DNA of 64,000 nucleotides, from NCBI RefSeq assembly GCF_000067165.1, contig NC_010162.1, forward strand, positions 11,582,501 through 11,646,500. The letters are read 5' to 3'. This document shows, one piece after another, positions 26,070-34,580 of the stretch (within the stretch, counting starts at the first letter, position 1; every line of letters begins with the position of its first letter). A program made the position numbers and the translations under genes. Below the pieces are notes generated by a model that saw nothing but the letters and a program-made list of their open reading frames with translations, ran no database searches and had not been told where the DNA came from. The stretch is from Sorangium cellulosum So ce56 (lineage in GTDB: Bacteria > Myxococcota_A > Polyangia > Polyangiales > Polyangiaceae).

Positions 26070-26997
26070 CGGTCGAGATGGGGGCATAGAAGGCGACATA
26101 CTCCTCACGGCCCTTGACGCCGAAGGTCGACGGAAGAGGCACTCCCTGAGCCGTCCATACCGTCTGGGTGCTCTGCTCATTGTTCCAATCGAACATCACC
26201 GCGATATCGTTCAGCGACCAGGTTGGGTTGGTCTGGATGGCGCCAACCCTCCGGTCCCCGTTGTTGGAGCCCAGGACCATCCGGCCCTCGTACGTACGCA
26301 CCATGTGGTACACTATCCAGCCCCCCTGCACCTCGGCATCGACCCTCGAGCCCACTCCGGGCAAGAAACGACGGTAGAAGGCGATGATCGAGTCACGAGG
26401 CAGATTGTCGGGGTCCCTGATGATCGGGTCGCGCGTCGGATCGACGATCAGATAGGTATTTGCCTTGGGAATGGCGTCCTTCCACCTCATGAAGACTTCC
26501 GGGGAGAGGCCATCCGTCAACGTCAAGCTGAATACGGCGGTGTCGTAACAGGTCTGCATCCTGCGCCCCTCGTTCAATGGGTGCGCTTCCGTCATCGCCT
26601 TGTAGGCGTCGGAGGTCTTGTCCGTGAGCGCCGACAGCGCGAATTGCGGCCGCGCCGGCCTGCTCTGCGACCACCAGTACGCCGCCAGGGCGCCTGTTGC
26701 GAGCGTCGTGATGGCGGTCCCGGCGAGGAGCACCGGGCTCCAGCCGCCGCCGCGTTCGCCGTGATCCACGGGCGATGCAGGGTCGTCCGCCATGGTCTGG
26801 CCGAACATGCTCGCGCTGAGCAGACCCGTGGCCATGGAGGAGAGCCAGCCTCCGGACGAGGATCCTGCCGGCGTGTTCCGGAGGGTCGCCGCGCTCCCTT
26901 CGTCCTGGGTCGCGGCCTGCAACCCCAGCTGGTTCCCCTTGGGGCTCCTCTTGCGCTTTCCCACGCCCTCGCGGCGAGTCCGCTTGCGTCGTCCCAT
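26038..26997 (-). CDS. Single-pass membrane protein of unknown function, possible immunity protein
   Basis: The 319-residue protein has a basic N-terminus ('MGRRKRTRREGVGKRKRS'), a Ser/Gly-rich stretch, one clear membrane segment at about residues 86-109 ('WSPVLLAGTAITTLATGALA'), and a ~200-residue domain that should lie outside the cytoplasm ('YDTAVFSLTLTDGLSPEVFM', 'DNLPRDSIIAFYRRFLPGVG', 'PTWSLNDIAVMFDWNNEQS'). I do not recognise the family. Lower GC than its neighbours and usual codons such as ATA and GTA suggest later acquisition. It converges on and overlaps the DUF4150-S41 gene by 32 bp and follows the DUF3540 gene across a palindrome. Topology fits an immunity protein against a periplasmic protease, but this is inference; it could also be cargo of the FHA/DUF2169/DUF3540 unit. 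Confidence 0.75.
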   Translation of the reverse strand: MGRRKRTRREGVGKRKRSPKGNQLGLQAATQDEGSAATLRNTPAGSSSGGWLSSMATGLLSASMFGQTMADDPASPVDHGERGGGWSPVLLAGTAITTLATGALAAYWWSQSRPARPQFALSALTDKTSDAYKAMTEAHPLNEGRRMQTCYDTAVFSLTLTDGLSPEVFMRWKDAIPKANTYLIVDPTRDPIIRDPDNLPRDSIIAFYRRFLPGVGSRVDAEVQGGWIVYHMVRTYEGRMVLGSNNGDRRVGAIQTNPTWSLNDIAVMFDWNNEQSTQTVWTAQGVPLPSTFGVKGREEYVAFYAPISTVIDRLNAAFR

Positions 26998-27052
26998 GCC
27001 CTCGCTCCCGGCTAGCCCCTAGAACACCGATCACGTTGATCGAGCGAGAAGT

Positions 27053-27123
27053 GAACCGCCAAGGCGCCATAAGACGCCAAGATTTTTGTGATTCTCTTGG
27101 CGTCCTTGGCGCCTTGGCGGTTC
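27053..27123. repeat. Dispersed palindromic element, copy 1
   Basis: Arms GAACCGCCAAGGCGCC... and ...GGCGCCTTGGCGGTTC (about 29 bp each, three arm mismatches) surround a short AT-rich centre. A second copy with perfect arms is at 54290-54358. On the minus strand both are preceded, or for copy 2 on the plus strand, by the leader GACRAACGGGTTGAAA at about 30 bp, so the unit is larger than the palindrome. It sits between the DUF3540 gene and the membrane protein gene and could terminate or insulate transcription. Confidence 0.9.
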
Positions 27124-27164
27124 GAATTCTGCTCTCTTCTGGCGGTTTCAACCCGTTTGTCACT

Positions 27165-27716
27165 TTAGCCCAGGTGGATCTCCTTCCCGTTGATCGTCAT
27201 CGTCTCCTCGGTCAGCACGGTCGCGCTCTTCGCCTTCGTCGTCGCCGAGCCGTCCACCACGGTGTGGCTCTCGCGCGCGTGCAGGCTGAACAGGTCGGTC
27301 ACGCGCTGGACCAGCGACGCCGCCTTCTGCACGAGCGCCCCCGCGAACACCCGCACCTTGTCGCCGTGCAGGTCCACCTCCGGGCCCCGGAGCTCCACGC
27401 CCCGGTCCCCGGACAGCCTGAGCGCCCCGCCCGCGGCCCGGACGTCGACGTCGCCCTGGAGCTCCAGCGTCACCTTGCCGGTCCCGTGCAGGACGCCGAT
27501 GACATAGAGGCGCGCGCCCCGGCCGATCACGAGGAGCACGTCGCCCACCGCGGGCGCATAGGGCAGCGCCAGCGCCATCGTCGCCTCGGCGCTCTCCCCG
27601 TCCGGCAGCTCGATCACCACCGCCTGCCCGCGGGCTTCCAGCACGTGCGCCGGCCCCAGGTACTCCTCGGCGCGCACGGACGTGGTGCGCTCCCGAACCA
27701 CGGCTCCCTCCGACAT
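27165..27716 (-). CDS. DUF3540 family T6SS-associated protein
   Basis: The 183-residue protein is taken from the ATG at 27716, which has GGAGGGAGGGACC just upstream; an earlier in-frame ATG (27734) overlaps that site. The N-terminal half ('GQAVVIELPDGESAEATMAL' and 'VGDVLLVIGRGARLYVIGVL') is an OB-like beta barrel, and the rest is repetitive beta ('RLSGDRGVELRGPEVDLHGD') ending in 'TETMTINGKEIHLG'-like strands. DUF3540 proteins occur with DUF2169 and DUF4150 proteins in T6SS effector loci; the order here (DUF2169, then DUF3540) is typical. The exact role is unknown, but the fold suggests a reduced gp5-like piece. Confidence 0.88.
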   Translation of the reverse strand: MSEGAVVRERTTSVRAEEYLGPAHVLEARGQAVVIELPDGESAEATMALALPYAPAVGDVLLVIGRGARLYVIGVLHGTGKVTLELQGDVDVRAAGGALRLSGDRGVELRGPEVDLHGDKVRVFAGALVQKAASLVQRVTDLFSLHARESHTVVDGSATTKAKSATVLTEETMTINGKEIHLG

Positions 27717-27746
27717 GGTGGTCCCTCCCTCCATTTTCGCTCCGGC

Positions 27747-29474
27747 TCAGTCCTTGCGGAAGCGCTTGTACAGGCTGCCGAGGAGATCGGGCCGCTCTCG
27801 CTTCGGCGCGGACGGCGCCGGGGCCGGCGCGCGCGGCTCGGGCGAACGCTCGACCTCGGGACCGCGCTCCGGCGCGGGCAGCGGCTCGGAGGCGCGCGCG
27901 GGCGCGGGTGTAGCGATCGGCGCAGGCGCGGCGGCTTGCGCGGGCGCGGGGGCAGGCGCGGCGATCTCCGCGGGCGCAGGCGCGATGTCTTGCGCGAGCG
28001 ATGGTGCCGTCTGCGCGGGCGCAGGCGTGGCCTCCGGCTCGCCGAGATCGACCGTCCCTTCCAGCGGCGACGCGATCACCGGGATCGCCGCCGCGCCGCC
28101 CGCCGCCCACGGCGCGCTCGGGCGCTCGCCGCCCTCCCGCTCGCCGCGCATCCCCGCGGGCGCGATCGGAAACGGCGCGTGCACCGCGTCGTCCTGGCCC
28201 GGGCCTCGGACCCTCACGGGCGGCGGCAGGGGCACGGTGCGCGCCTCGCGCGGCCTCCGCTCGCTCCCCGCCGGGGGCAACGTGTCATCGAGCGGGAAGG
28301 TGCCCTCGAGCGGGTGCGCCGCCTCGCGCGCCGGCTCTCGCCCCGTCGCGACGCCCGCGACGCTCACCGGCGCATCCACGACGTCGCCCTCGCCGAGCCG
28401 CACCGTGGAGCTCCAGTCCGTCCGCTTCGCGCTCTCCCCCGCGGCCGCGCTCGCCGCGCTCGGCGCGCCTGCGGGCGCCTCGCTGAGGTCCGGCCACGGC
28501 ACGGGCTCGTCCCCGACCTCCACGCCCACCGCGGCGCGCAGCGCGGAGAGCACCTCCTCCGAGGCCACCTGGAAGCTCCCGCGGAAGACCACCGCGCAGC
28601 GCTCGGCGTCGGGCTGCACGATCAGCGTGTCGCCAACGAGCGGCAGCCACCGCGCCGCGCCGTTCGGCAGGAGGATCGTCGCGAGCGCCCGCAGCGCCGG
28701 CAGCCGCGTCGCCAGCGTCGGGTGGTGCTGGCTCAGGCCCTCCAGCACGATCTCCTCGCCGCCGAGCACCCGATCGAACCGCTGGTCCGCCGGCGCGGAC
28801 TGGAAGTACGACCAGTCGAAATCGTCCGGGATCGACGCGATCCCCTCCAGCTCGGCGCGCGCGAGCCCGCGGAGCAGCCGCGTCCGGCTCGGCACGATCG
28901 GCGGGATCGGCCCGAGGCCGACCGGCGCGCGCCCTCCGCCCGGCGGCAGCAGGTTGGGCAGCGCGCCGCCGCCGCCCTCGCCGGCCCCGACGCCGAGCGG
29001 GTTCTCCGGCTCCCCGGGGCCGCCGAAGGCGCGCTGGTACTCGATCGGCATCTTCACGAACGGCTCGGGCGGCGCGCCCGCCGCCGCGCCGCCCGCCCGA
29101 TCGCCCACGACCTCGAGCCTCTTGTCCACGAGCGCCGCCCCCGCGCGCAGGAGCGCGAGCCGCACCGCCATCTGCCGGACCGGCGCCCCGCCCGGCGCCC
29201 ACGCGTGCCCGGTGAGCACCACCTCGGCGCGCGCTAGCCAGGGCGCGAGCTCGCTCGCCGCGAGCAGCGGCTTCATCGGGTTGCCCCGCGTGTAGACCTC
29301 GCTCCGCACCAGCTCCAGCGGCTCGATCCGGCGCGCCTCGCCGCCGGGGACCAGCGCGAAGCTCGCCTTCGCGACGAGCGTCACGTGGAGCTGGCCGCGG
29401 CTGCGCCACAGCGTCGCGCCCGACGCGACCGGGCCGGCGCGGAGGACGTCGAGGGCAGGACGCGCGGTGGTCAT
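27747..29474 (-). CDS. DUF2169 domain protein with disordered tail
   Basis: The 575-residue protein has an N-terminal DUF2169 domain of about 340 residues: 'LHVTLVAKASFALVPGGEAR', 'EVVLTGHAWAPGGAPVRQMA', 'YQRAFGGPGEPENPLG', 'DDFDWSYFQSAPADQRFDRV' and 'GGEEIVLEGLSQHHP'. DUF2169 proteins act as T6SS adaptors or chaperones for DUF4150 tips. The remaining ~230 residues are Pro/Ala/Glu-rich and probably disordered. They contain two motif copies, HPLEGTFPLDD (~residue 386) and SPLEGTVDLGE (~468), that recur in the DUF2169 protein at 59562. The gene lies between the FHA gene (30 bp upstream) and DUF3540 (30 bp downstream). Confidence 0.92.
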   Translation of the reverse strand: MTTARPALDVLRAGPVASGATLWRSRGQLHVTLVAKASFALVPGGEARRIEPLELVRSEVYTRGNPMKPLLAASELAPWLARAEVVLTGHAWAPGGAPVRQMAVRLALLRAGAALVDKRLEVVGDRAGGAAAGAPPEPFVKMPIEYQRAFGGPGEPENPLGVGAGEGGGGALPNLLPPGGGRAPVGLGPIPPIVPSRTRLLRGLARAELEGIASIPDDFDWSYFQSAPADQRFDRVLGGEEIVLEGLSQHHPTLATRLPALRALATILLPNGAARWLPLVGDTLIVQPDAERCAVVFRGSFQVASEEVLSALRAAVGVEVGDEPVPWPDLSEAPAGAPSAASAAAGESAKRTDWSSTVRLGEGDVVDAPVSVAGVATGREPAREAAHPLEGTFPLDDTLPPAGSERRPREARTVPLPPPVRVRGPGQDDAVHAPFPIAPAGMRGEREGGERPSAPWAAGGAAAIPVIASPLEGTVDLGEPEATPAPAQTAPSLAQDIAPAPAEIAAPAPAPAQAAAPAPIATPAPARASEPLPAPERGPEVERSPEPRAPAPAPSAPKRERPDLLGSLYKRFRKD

Positions 29475-29504
29475 GGGCGAGGGCGCCGCGCCCGCGGGCC
29501 AGCG

Positions 29505-30563
29505 TCAGTTCGTGTTGAGCTCGACGCGCAGGAGCTTGCGGCCGATGAAGAGGTAGTCGCCGTGCGCGAGCTCGCGCTCGCTCTTGATGCGCACGTAGGT
29601 GCCGTTGCGGCTGTTGAGATCGGTCAGCGTGAACTTGCCGTTGTGCTCCTCGAGGCGGCAGTGCGAGCCCGACATGTACAGGTCGACGGGGAAGTTCAGG
29701 TCGCCGCCCTCGCGCCCGATCTGAAGCGAGGTGCCGCGCGCGCAGACGGTCATGCCGACCGCGCCGCCCTGGAGCACCTGCGTCAGGCGGAACGGGCTCG
29801 GGTGCTTCGGCGAGGAGTAGAAGTAGGTCCCGTCCGGATCCTGGCCGTCGGAGGCGCGCGGCGTCGGATCGAGCCGGAAGAGCTGCTCGCCCGCGAGGAA
29901 CGTGTCGCCCGGCGTGATGTCGATCGTGCCGCGCACGCGGATGTACACGCCGTTCAGCGAGCCCTCGTCGCGCACCACCAGCTTGCCGTCGCGGTAGAAG
30001 AAGTTCGCGTGCTTCGGCGAGACGAACGGGTCGTCCGGGAAGACGAGCTGCCCGTTGCGGCCGACGATGTGCTGCTCCGCCTTGAGGTGGAACGAGAGGC
30101 CGTCCATGCCCTCGCCGCGGATGAGGATCAGCTTCGCCTTCGCCGGGTTCTGCATGTCCCCGAAGAACAGCGTCTGCGCGTTGAGGATCTCGGGCGGGAC
30201 CGCCGTTCCGCACCTCCCACAGAACTTGTGGCCCGAGGGGACACCGCTCGAGCAGGAACGGCAGACGTAGTTACGGGCTTGCTCCATCAGCTCCTCCTGG
30301 GAGAGTTCGGCGAATTCGCTCTTGGACGAGGTGGTCTTGGGGCCCCGGCCCTGACCGCGCGCGCTCGTCGGGTCGAGCCGGGCGCCCGCGCTGCCGGCCG
30401 CGGGCGTCGGGGAGCGCCGGGCCGGCGTGGTCGTCGAGCTCGCCCGGCGCGGCGTGAACAGGGCCAAGTCGTTCGCGCACTCAGGGCAACGCGCGGTGCC
30501 CATCGGGCTCCACAGGTCGCACTGGCCACAGACGATGCCAATCTCGTGCTGCTCGGTGTGCAA
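29505..30563 (-). CDS. Zinc-ribbon protein with two FHA domains
   Basis: The 352-residue cytoplasmic protein begins with a zinc ribbon ('CGQCDLWSPMGTARCPEC', residues 12-29). A Ser/Thr/Pro-rich linker and a second ribbon ('CRSCSSGVPSGHKFCGRCG', ~residues 93-111) follow. The first FHA domain shows 'HIVGRNGQLVFPDDPFVSPK' and 'DEGSLNGVYIRV'. The second shows 'LQIGREGGDLNFPVDLYMSG' and 'TDLNSRNGTYVRIKSERELA', containing the GR, SxxH and N residues that read phospho-threonine. It is probably part of a Ser/Thr kinase signalling route controlling the T6SS locus, since it heads the FHA-DUF2169-DUF3540 unit. The arrangement is common in Myxococcota. No kinase gene is adjacent. Confidence 0.93.
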   Translation of the reverse strand: MHTEQHEIGIVCGQCDLWSPMGTARCPECANDLALFTPRRASSTTTPARRSPTPAAGSAGARLDPTSARGQGRGPKTTSSKSEFAELSQEELMEQARNYVCRSCSSGVPSGHKFCGRCGTAVPPEILNAQTLFFGDMQNPAKAKLILIRGEGMDGLSFHLKAEQHIVGRNGQLVFPDDPFVSPKHANFFYRDGKLVVRDEGSLNGVYIRVRGTIDITPGDTFLAGEQLFRLDPTPRASDGQDPDGTYFYSSPKHPSPFRLTQVLQGGAVGMTVCARGTSLQIGREGGDLNFPVDLYMSGSHCRLEEHNGKFTLTDLNSRNGTYVRIKSERELAHGDYLFIGRKLLRVELNTN

Positions 30564-30588
30564 ACGTCTCCTCGGTGCATTGGAGGAC

Positions 30589-30614
30589 CGCGGGTCGCGG
30601 TGCTCCGACCCGCG
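30589..30614. terminator. Hairpin between the S26 homologue and the FHA gene
   Basis: CGCGGGTCG (30589-30597) and CGACCCGCG (30606-30614) form a perfect 9-bp stem with an 8-nt loop in the 230-bp gap. No T-tract follows on the minus strand, so it may be a weak terminator or an upstream leader structure for the FHA operon. Confidence 0.35.
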
Positions 30615-30793
30615 CCAGTGGAAGGCCGCCGTGGCGGACCTCCGACCGATGAAGCGAGCCAGGACGGCGAACCCGGGCCGCTGCTCGCGCGGGGGTCCCC
30701 GACCCGGGTGGAGAGAGACACGGTTCTAGACGTCGATGCGCGGAGGGGTCAAGCTCGAGGTGACGCTGGCGGGGGCGACACGGCCGGCCCTGC

Positions 30794-31432
30794 TCAGCGC
30801 ACGAAGGTGAAGCGGCGCCGGTCGTCGCTCCAGCCGGCGCCGCCCCAGAGCCGGAAGACGATCCGCTGGTTGCACGCGGAGCGCGGCTGCAGCCCGAAGT
30901 CGCGCGAGTCGTCGTGGTAGCTCCGGTTGTCGCTCAGCAGGAAGACCGTGTCGGGCCGCACCTCGACGTGGTGCCGGCGCTCGAGCGGGGGCTTGCGCCC
31001 CGTCGCCCGGGCGTGGAGGCCGGGGCCCATCATCACCATGTTGCAGGAGAGCTGCACCGGGTTGCCCGTGGCGGGGTCGGTGATGCTCACCTTGGGCTCG
31101 GCGCACGCCGTCTCGGCGTCGTAGCGCTGCCCGTTCACGAGGAGGACGGTGTGGTCGACGTCGACCGTGTCGCCCGGCAAGCCCGCGATCCGGCCGACGA
31201 TGTGGCTGCCGGGCGCCTCGGGATCCGGGCACCGCACCAGCTCGCCGAAGCCGGGCGTGCCCCGCGTCAGCACGACGACCACGTCGCCCGGGGCGAGGCT
31301 CGGCGCGAGCGCGGCGCCGAGCATCGGGTCGTTCGGCACCTTCCAGACGTCGAGGACGAGCGCGCGGAGCACCACGCCGAGCAACAGCAGGGTTCCGAGG
31401 ATCCAGAGCAGCCCGTTGAACAGCTTCCGCAT
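30794..31432 (-). CDS. S26 (signal peptidase I) homologue lacking the catalytic Ser/Lys dyad
   Basis: From the ATG at 31432 the product has 212 residues: a membrane helix (~5-25), then a periplasmic S26-like domain. Family landmarks are present: 'IAGLPGDTVDVDHTVLLVNG' and 'FLLSDNRSYHDDSRDFG' match the GLPGD and GDNRxxSxDSR motifs. However, the catalytic segment that normally reads PSxSMxPTLxxGD here reads 'VPNDPMLGAALAPSLAPGD', so the nucleophile Ser is replaced by Pro. The Lys before R in KRVxGLPGD is Gly in 'HIVGRIAGLPGD'. The protein should therefore be inactive as a peptidase and may act as a binding or regulatory paralogue. A real lepB is expected elsewhere. Confidence 0.85.
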   Translation of the reverse strand: MRKLFNGLLWILGTLLLLGVVLRALVLDVWKVPNDPMLGAALAPSLAPGDVVVVLTRGTPGFGELVRCPDPEAPGSHIVGRIAGLPGDTVDVDHTVLLVNGQRYDAETACAEPKVSITDPATGNPVQLSCNMVMMGPGLHARATGRKPPLERRHHVEVRPDTVFLLSDNRSYHDDSRDFGLQPRSACNQRIVFRLWGGAGWSDDRRRFTFVR

Positions 31433-31504
31433 GCGGCAGCGCAGCCTAGCGCAGCTCCGGCCGCGGGCGGCGGGCAAGCGAAGCTCGCTGACGCCGCCGC
31501 GCCG

Positions 31505-32464
31505 TCAACGCAGGCACCCCCGGTACGGCGGCAGCTCGCTCGGGCTCGCGCCCGCCGCGATCTCGCGGGCGGCGGAGAAGAGCTCGGGCCACACGTCGAG
31601 GCGGCTGAAATACGAGGTCCCGGTCGTGCGCTCGTCGCCGTCCATCACGCTCGACGAGATGACGCCGACGACGTCGCCCCCCCGATCGCTGCGCGCCGGC
31701 CCCCCCGAGTCGCCGGGGCAGATCGAGGCGATCGCGACGAAGTGCCCCGGGCTCACGGCGTCGATCGTGCCGCCCAGCCGCGGCGCGAGGTGGATCGGAT
31801 CGCGCGAGAGCGCGCAGCGGCCGAAGCCGTAGGGCGTCACCTGCTCCTTCGAGGCCGGCTCGGCCTCGATCCGCGGCGGGAGGGTCGGGATCCCGACGAG
31901 GCGCCGCGACAGCACGAGGATGGCGATGTCGCCCTCGCCCGACGTGTACCCGCAGTCCGGCGACACCACCGCGCGGACCTTCACGTCGCCCCACGGCAGG
32001 TGGTCGCCCCCGAGCTCGATCGAGATCGCCTCGGCATCCTGATCGCGGCGCAGCGTCCTGCCGTTGTCGTCCCGCGCCGCGACGCAGTGGTGCGCGGTGA
32101 GCACCAGGTCCTCGGTGATGAGCGTCCCCGTGCACGTCACGTCGGTGACGATCCGGACGATCGCGTCCTCGTTCGTCGCCAGCTCGAACGGCGGCCGGAG
32201 CTCGAACGGGCGCTGCTCCATGCCCGGCTTCGCCGCGGGGATCGGCAGCCCCGCGTTGGTGATCGGCCGCGCACAGCCCGCGGCGACGGTGAGGGCGAGC
32301 GCGGCCGCCACGGCGGCGCCGCGTCGGTACAACCCTGTCCATGCGGTCGCCAGGGCGCCCAGCGTGCGAGCTTGCGGCTGTTCCACCTGAGGGAGACCCT
32401 CCCAAGCGCAACCGGTTGTTCTCTCGGACAGCGCCCCCGGTACGAACGCGCCGAGCAAAGCCAA
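31505..32464 (-). CDS. Trypsin-like serine protease lipoprotein
   Basis: This S1-family protease has up to 319 residues. A GTG at 32386 would give a tighter signal peptide leading to 'ALTVAAGC', a convincing lipobox; the upstream ATG at 32464 is the alternative. Catalytic residues are clear: 'LVLTAHHCVAARDD' (His), 'SGEGDIAILVL' (Asp) and 'ICPGDSGGPARSD' (Ser), and 'GVISSSV' and 'YFSRLDVWPEL' follow as in trypsin folds. Unlike the protease at 10418 it has no Cys-rich repeats or MYXO-CTERM tail, so it is probably held by its lipid in the membrane. It is 73 bp from the S26-like gene on the same strand. Confidence 0.88.
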   Translation of the reverse strand: MALLGAFVPGALSERTTGCAWEGLPQVEQPQARTLGALATAWTGLYRRGAAVAAALALTVAAGCARPITNAGLPIPAAKPGMEQRPFELRPPFELATNEDAIVRIVTDVTCTGTLITEDLVLTAHHCVAARDDNGRTLRRDQDAEAISIELGGDHLPWGDVKVRAVVSPDCGYTSGEGDIAILVLSRRLVGIPTLPPRIEAEPASKEQVTPYGFGRCALSRDPIHLAPRLGGTIDAVSPGHFVAIASICPGDSGGPARSDRGGDVVGVISSSVMDGDERTTGTSYFSRLDVWPELFSAAREIAAGASPSELPPYRGCLR

Positions 32465-32653
32465 AGACTACGACATAAGGCGGTGACCGTCATTCGACAA
32501 CGACAGGGTTTCCAAGCTTGGATACGGCCTCGACGATCGCGGCTCGCGTCGCGCTGTCTCGTCGTCTCGTCGTCTCGCCGCCGCGTTTGTAGCTGCTCTG
32601 TACATTTACGCCTGCGCTCCGCTCGCGCGTGCGTCGATGTTCCCCGCGCCGCG

Positions 32654-33190
32654 CTAGCGCACCGCGACGAGGCGCACATCGCTCGCGCTGCGCGCGTAGG
32701 CGTCGAGCGCGGCGCGGGCTGCGGCCGCGTCGACCTGCGGATCCTCGACGCCCGCGGCGGCGAGCTGCTCGAGGAAGGCGCGCTGGTGCTCGGACTTCGC
32801 CGCGAGCCACGCGGGGCAGGCGCCGGCCGCGCAGGCCGCCGACGCCTGCTCGGACGCGGCGAGGGCGTCCCGGACGCGGCCTCGGCGGAGGAGCGCCCGC
32901 GCCGAGAGGAGCGCCGCCTCCGGGAGCGCGCGCACCTCGCCGGGCGCCGCGTCGAGGGCCGAGGAGGCGAGCCCTGGCTGATCGCGCTCCAGGTAGGCCG
33001 CGGCGAGCGCGGTGACGCTGGCCGGCGTCCTGCCCTCGGCGTAGCGGGCCTCGAGCGCCGCGAGCTCGTCGGCCCCCGCCGCGGCGCGCGACGGCAGCAG
33101 CTGCGACGCCCGGACGCTCGGCCCGAGCCCGATCGTCCAGACGACCCCCGCGAGAACCAAGCCGTTCGCGACGAACAACCCGAAGCGCAT
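32654..33190 (-). CDS. Small TPR-like helical protein with N-terminal membrane anchor
   Basis: The 178-residue protein starts 'MRFGLFVANGLVLAGVVWTI' (hydrophobic residues 3-22, an uncleaved anchor or signal). The remainder is alpha-helical with TPR-like spacing: 'LEARYAEGRTPASVTALAAA', 'YLERDQPGLASSALDAAPGE' and 'ARALLRRGRVRDALAASEQA'. GGAGGTCGGGTG precedes the ATG. It lies downstream of proB across a 226-bp gap. A role in protein interaction at the inner membrane is likely, but its partner is unknown. Confidence 0.75.
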   Translation of the reverse strand: MRFGLFVANGLVLAGVVWTIGLGPSVRASQLLPSRAAAGADELAALEARYAEGRTPASVTALAAAYLERDQPGLASSALDAAPGEVRALPEAALLSARALLRRGRVRDALAASEQASAACAAGACPAWLAAKSEHQRAFLEQLAAAGVEDPQVDAAAARAALDAYARSASDVRLVAVR

Positions 33191-33416
33191 CACCCGACCT
33201 CCAGGAACCGGCAGGGACCCCCGGCCGTCGGCGGCGGCCGGCGGTGACGGGCAGTCGCGCGCGGTGACATGCGGTAAACCCAAGCGACAGCGGGGCGGCG
33301 CGAAGGTTCCCGCGAAGCGCGAGCGGCGCGCAATCAGGGGTTGGCCAGGGGTTGGCCAGGGGTTGGCCGGGTGGCTGGCGCACCTACGTACCCCCCGCCC
33401 GGCCGGGGCCGCGGGG

Positions 33417-34580
33417 CTACTCGCTCGGGAGCACCACCAGGTCGTCGCGGTGGACGACGACGTCGTCATCGCCTGCCTCCTCGCGCTTCTTCCGCGCGGT
33501 GCGCGCGGCGTCGCTCGCGGACATCCGCGCGAGCCCGCGCGCGATCTCGGTGCCGTCCGGGTCGACGACGGCCACGGCGTCGCCGGGGAGGAAGGTGCCG
33601 CGCACGCCGAGGACGCCGACGGCGAGGATGCTCCGGTTCTTCGAGCCGATCGCCTCGGCGGCGCCCCGGTCGACGAGGATGGCGCCGCGCGGGCGCAGCG
33701 TGTACGCGATCCAGTGCTTGCGCGCGCTGAGCCGCTGCGGGACGGCGGCGAAGAGGGTGCCGACGTCCTCGCCCGAGACGATGCGCGTGATGATGCCCGC
33801 CTCGCGGGCGGCGCCGATGACAACGTGCGAGCCCGCGAGCGTCGCGCGCCGGGCGGCCTCCACCTTGCTGGCCATGCCGCCGGTGCCGACGCCGGAGGTC
33901 GACGCGCCCGCGAGGTGCCGCGCCTCGCGGGCGACGCTGCGCACGAACGGCACCCGGCGCCCGTCGCCGTCGAGCAGGCCCTCGACGTCCGAGAGCAGGA
34001 TGAGGAGATCGGCCTCGCAGAGCGGGGTCACCATCGCCGCGAGCTGGTCGTTGTCGCCGAACTTGATCTCCTCGACCGCGACGGCGTCGTTCTCGTTGAT
34101 GATCGGGATGGCGCCCGCCTCGAGCAGCGCGGCCAGGGCGTTCCTCGCGTTGTTGGTGCGCGTGCGGTCCGCGAGGTCGGCGTGCGTGAGCAGCACCTGC
34201 GCGACGAGCAGGCCGACCTTGCCGAAGGCCTCCTCGTAGCGCTGCATCAGCACGCTCTGGCCGGCGGCGGCGGCGGCCTGGAGCCAGGCCATGTCCTTCG
34301 GGCGCGACTTCAGCCCGAGCTTCGCCACGCCGAGGGCGATGGCGCCGCTCGACACGATGACGAGGCTCCGGCCGGAGCGGCCGCGGAGCGCGGCCACCTC
34401 GGCGGCGAGCCGGTCCCAGGCGTCGCCGGAGAGGCTCTTCGAGCCGATCTTGACGATGATGCGGCGGCAGCGCCGGAGCGCGGCGCGCGCGGCCTGCGGA
34501 TCGAGCTCCGGCGCGGCGTCGGCCGCGGCGCGGCCCGCGGCGCCGCCCTTCGTGGCGGTGCGGTCCTCGGTGTCAGTCAT
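33417..34580 (-). CDS. proB: Glutamate 5-kinase
   Basis: ProB phosphorylates glutamate to gamma-glutamyl phosphate, the first step of proline synthesis. The 387-residue product has the amino-acid-kinase domain ('RIIVKIGSKSLSG', 'SLVIVSSGAIALGVAKLGL', 'AIPIINENDAVAVEEIKFGD', 'NDQLAAMVTPLCEADLLILL') and 'GVGTGGMASKVEAARRATLA', the ADP-binding segment. A PUA domain ('HWIAYTLRPRGAILVDRGAA', 'SILAVGVLGVRGTFLPGDAV') follows, as in the long type of ProB. An N-terminal leader of about 35 residues is Ala-rich and not in the family. Its start overlaps the stop of the previous gene (ATGACTGA). proA is not adjacent. Confidence 0.95.
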   Translation of the reverse strand: MTDTEDRTATKGGAAGRAAADAAPELDPQAARAALRRCRRIIVKIGSKSLSGDAWDRLAAEVAALRGRSGRSLVIVSSGAIALGVAKLGLKSRPKDMAWLQAAAAAGQSVLMQRYEEAFGKVGLLVAQVLLTHADLADRTRTNNARNALAALLEAGAIPIINENDAVAVEEIKFGDNDQLAAMVTPLCEADLLILLSDVEGLLDGDGRRVPFVRSVAREARHLAGASTSGVGTGGMASKVEAARRATLAGSHVVIGAAREAGIITRIVSGEDVGTLFAAVPQRLSARKHWIAYTLRPRGAILVDRGAAEAIGSKNRSILAVGVLGVRGTFLPGDAVAVVDPDGTEIARGLARMSASDAARTARKKREEAGDDDVVVHRDDLVVLPSE

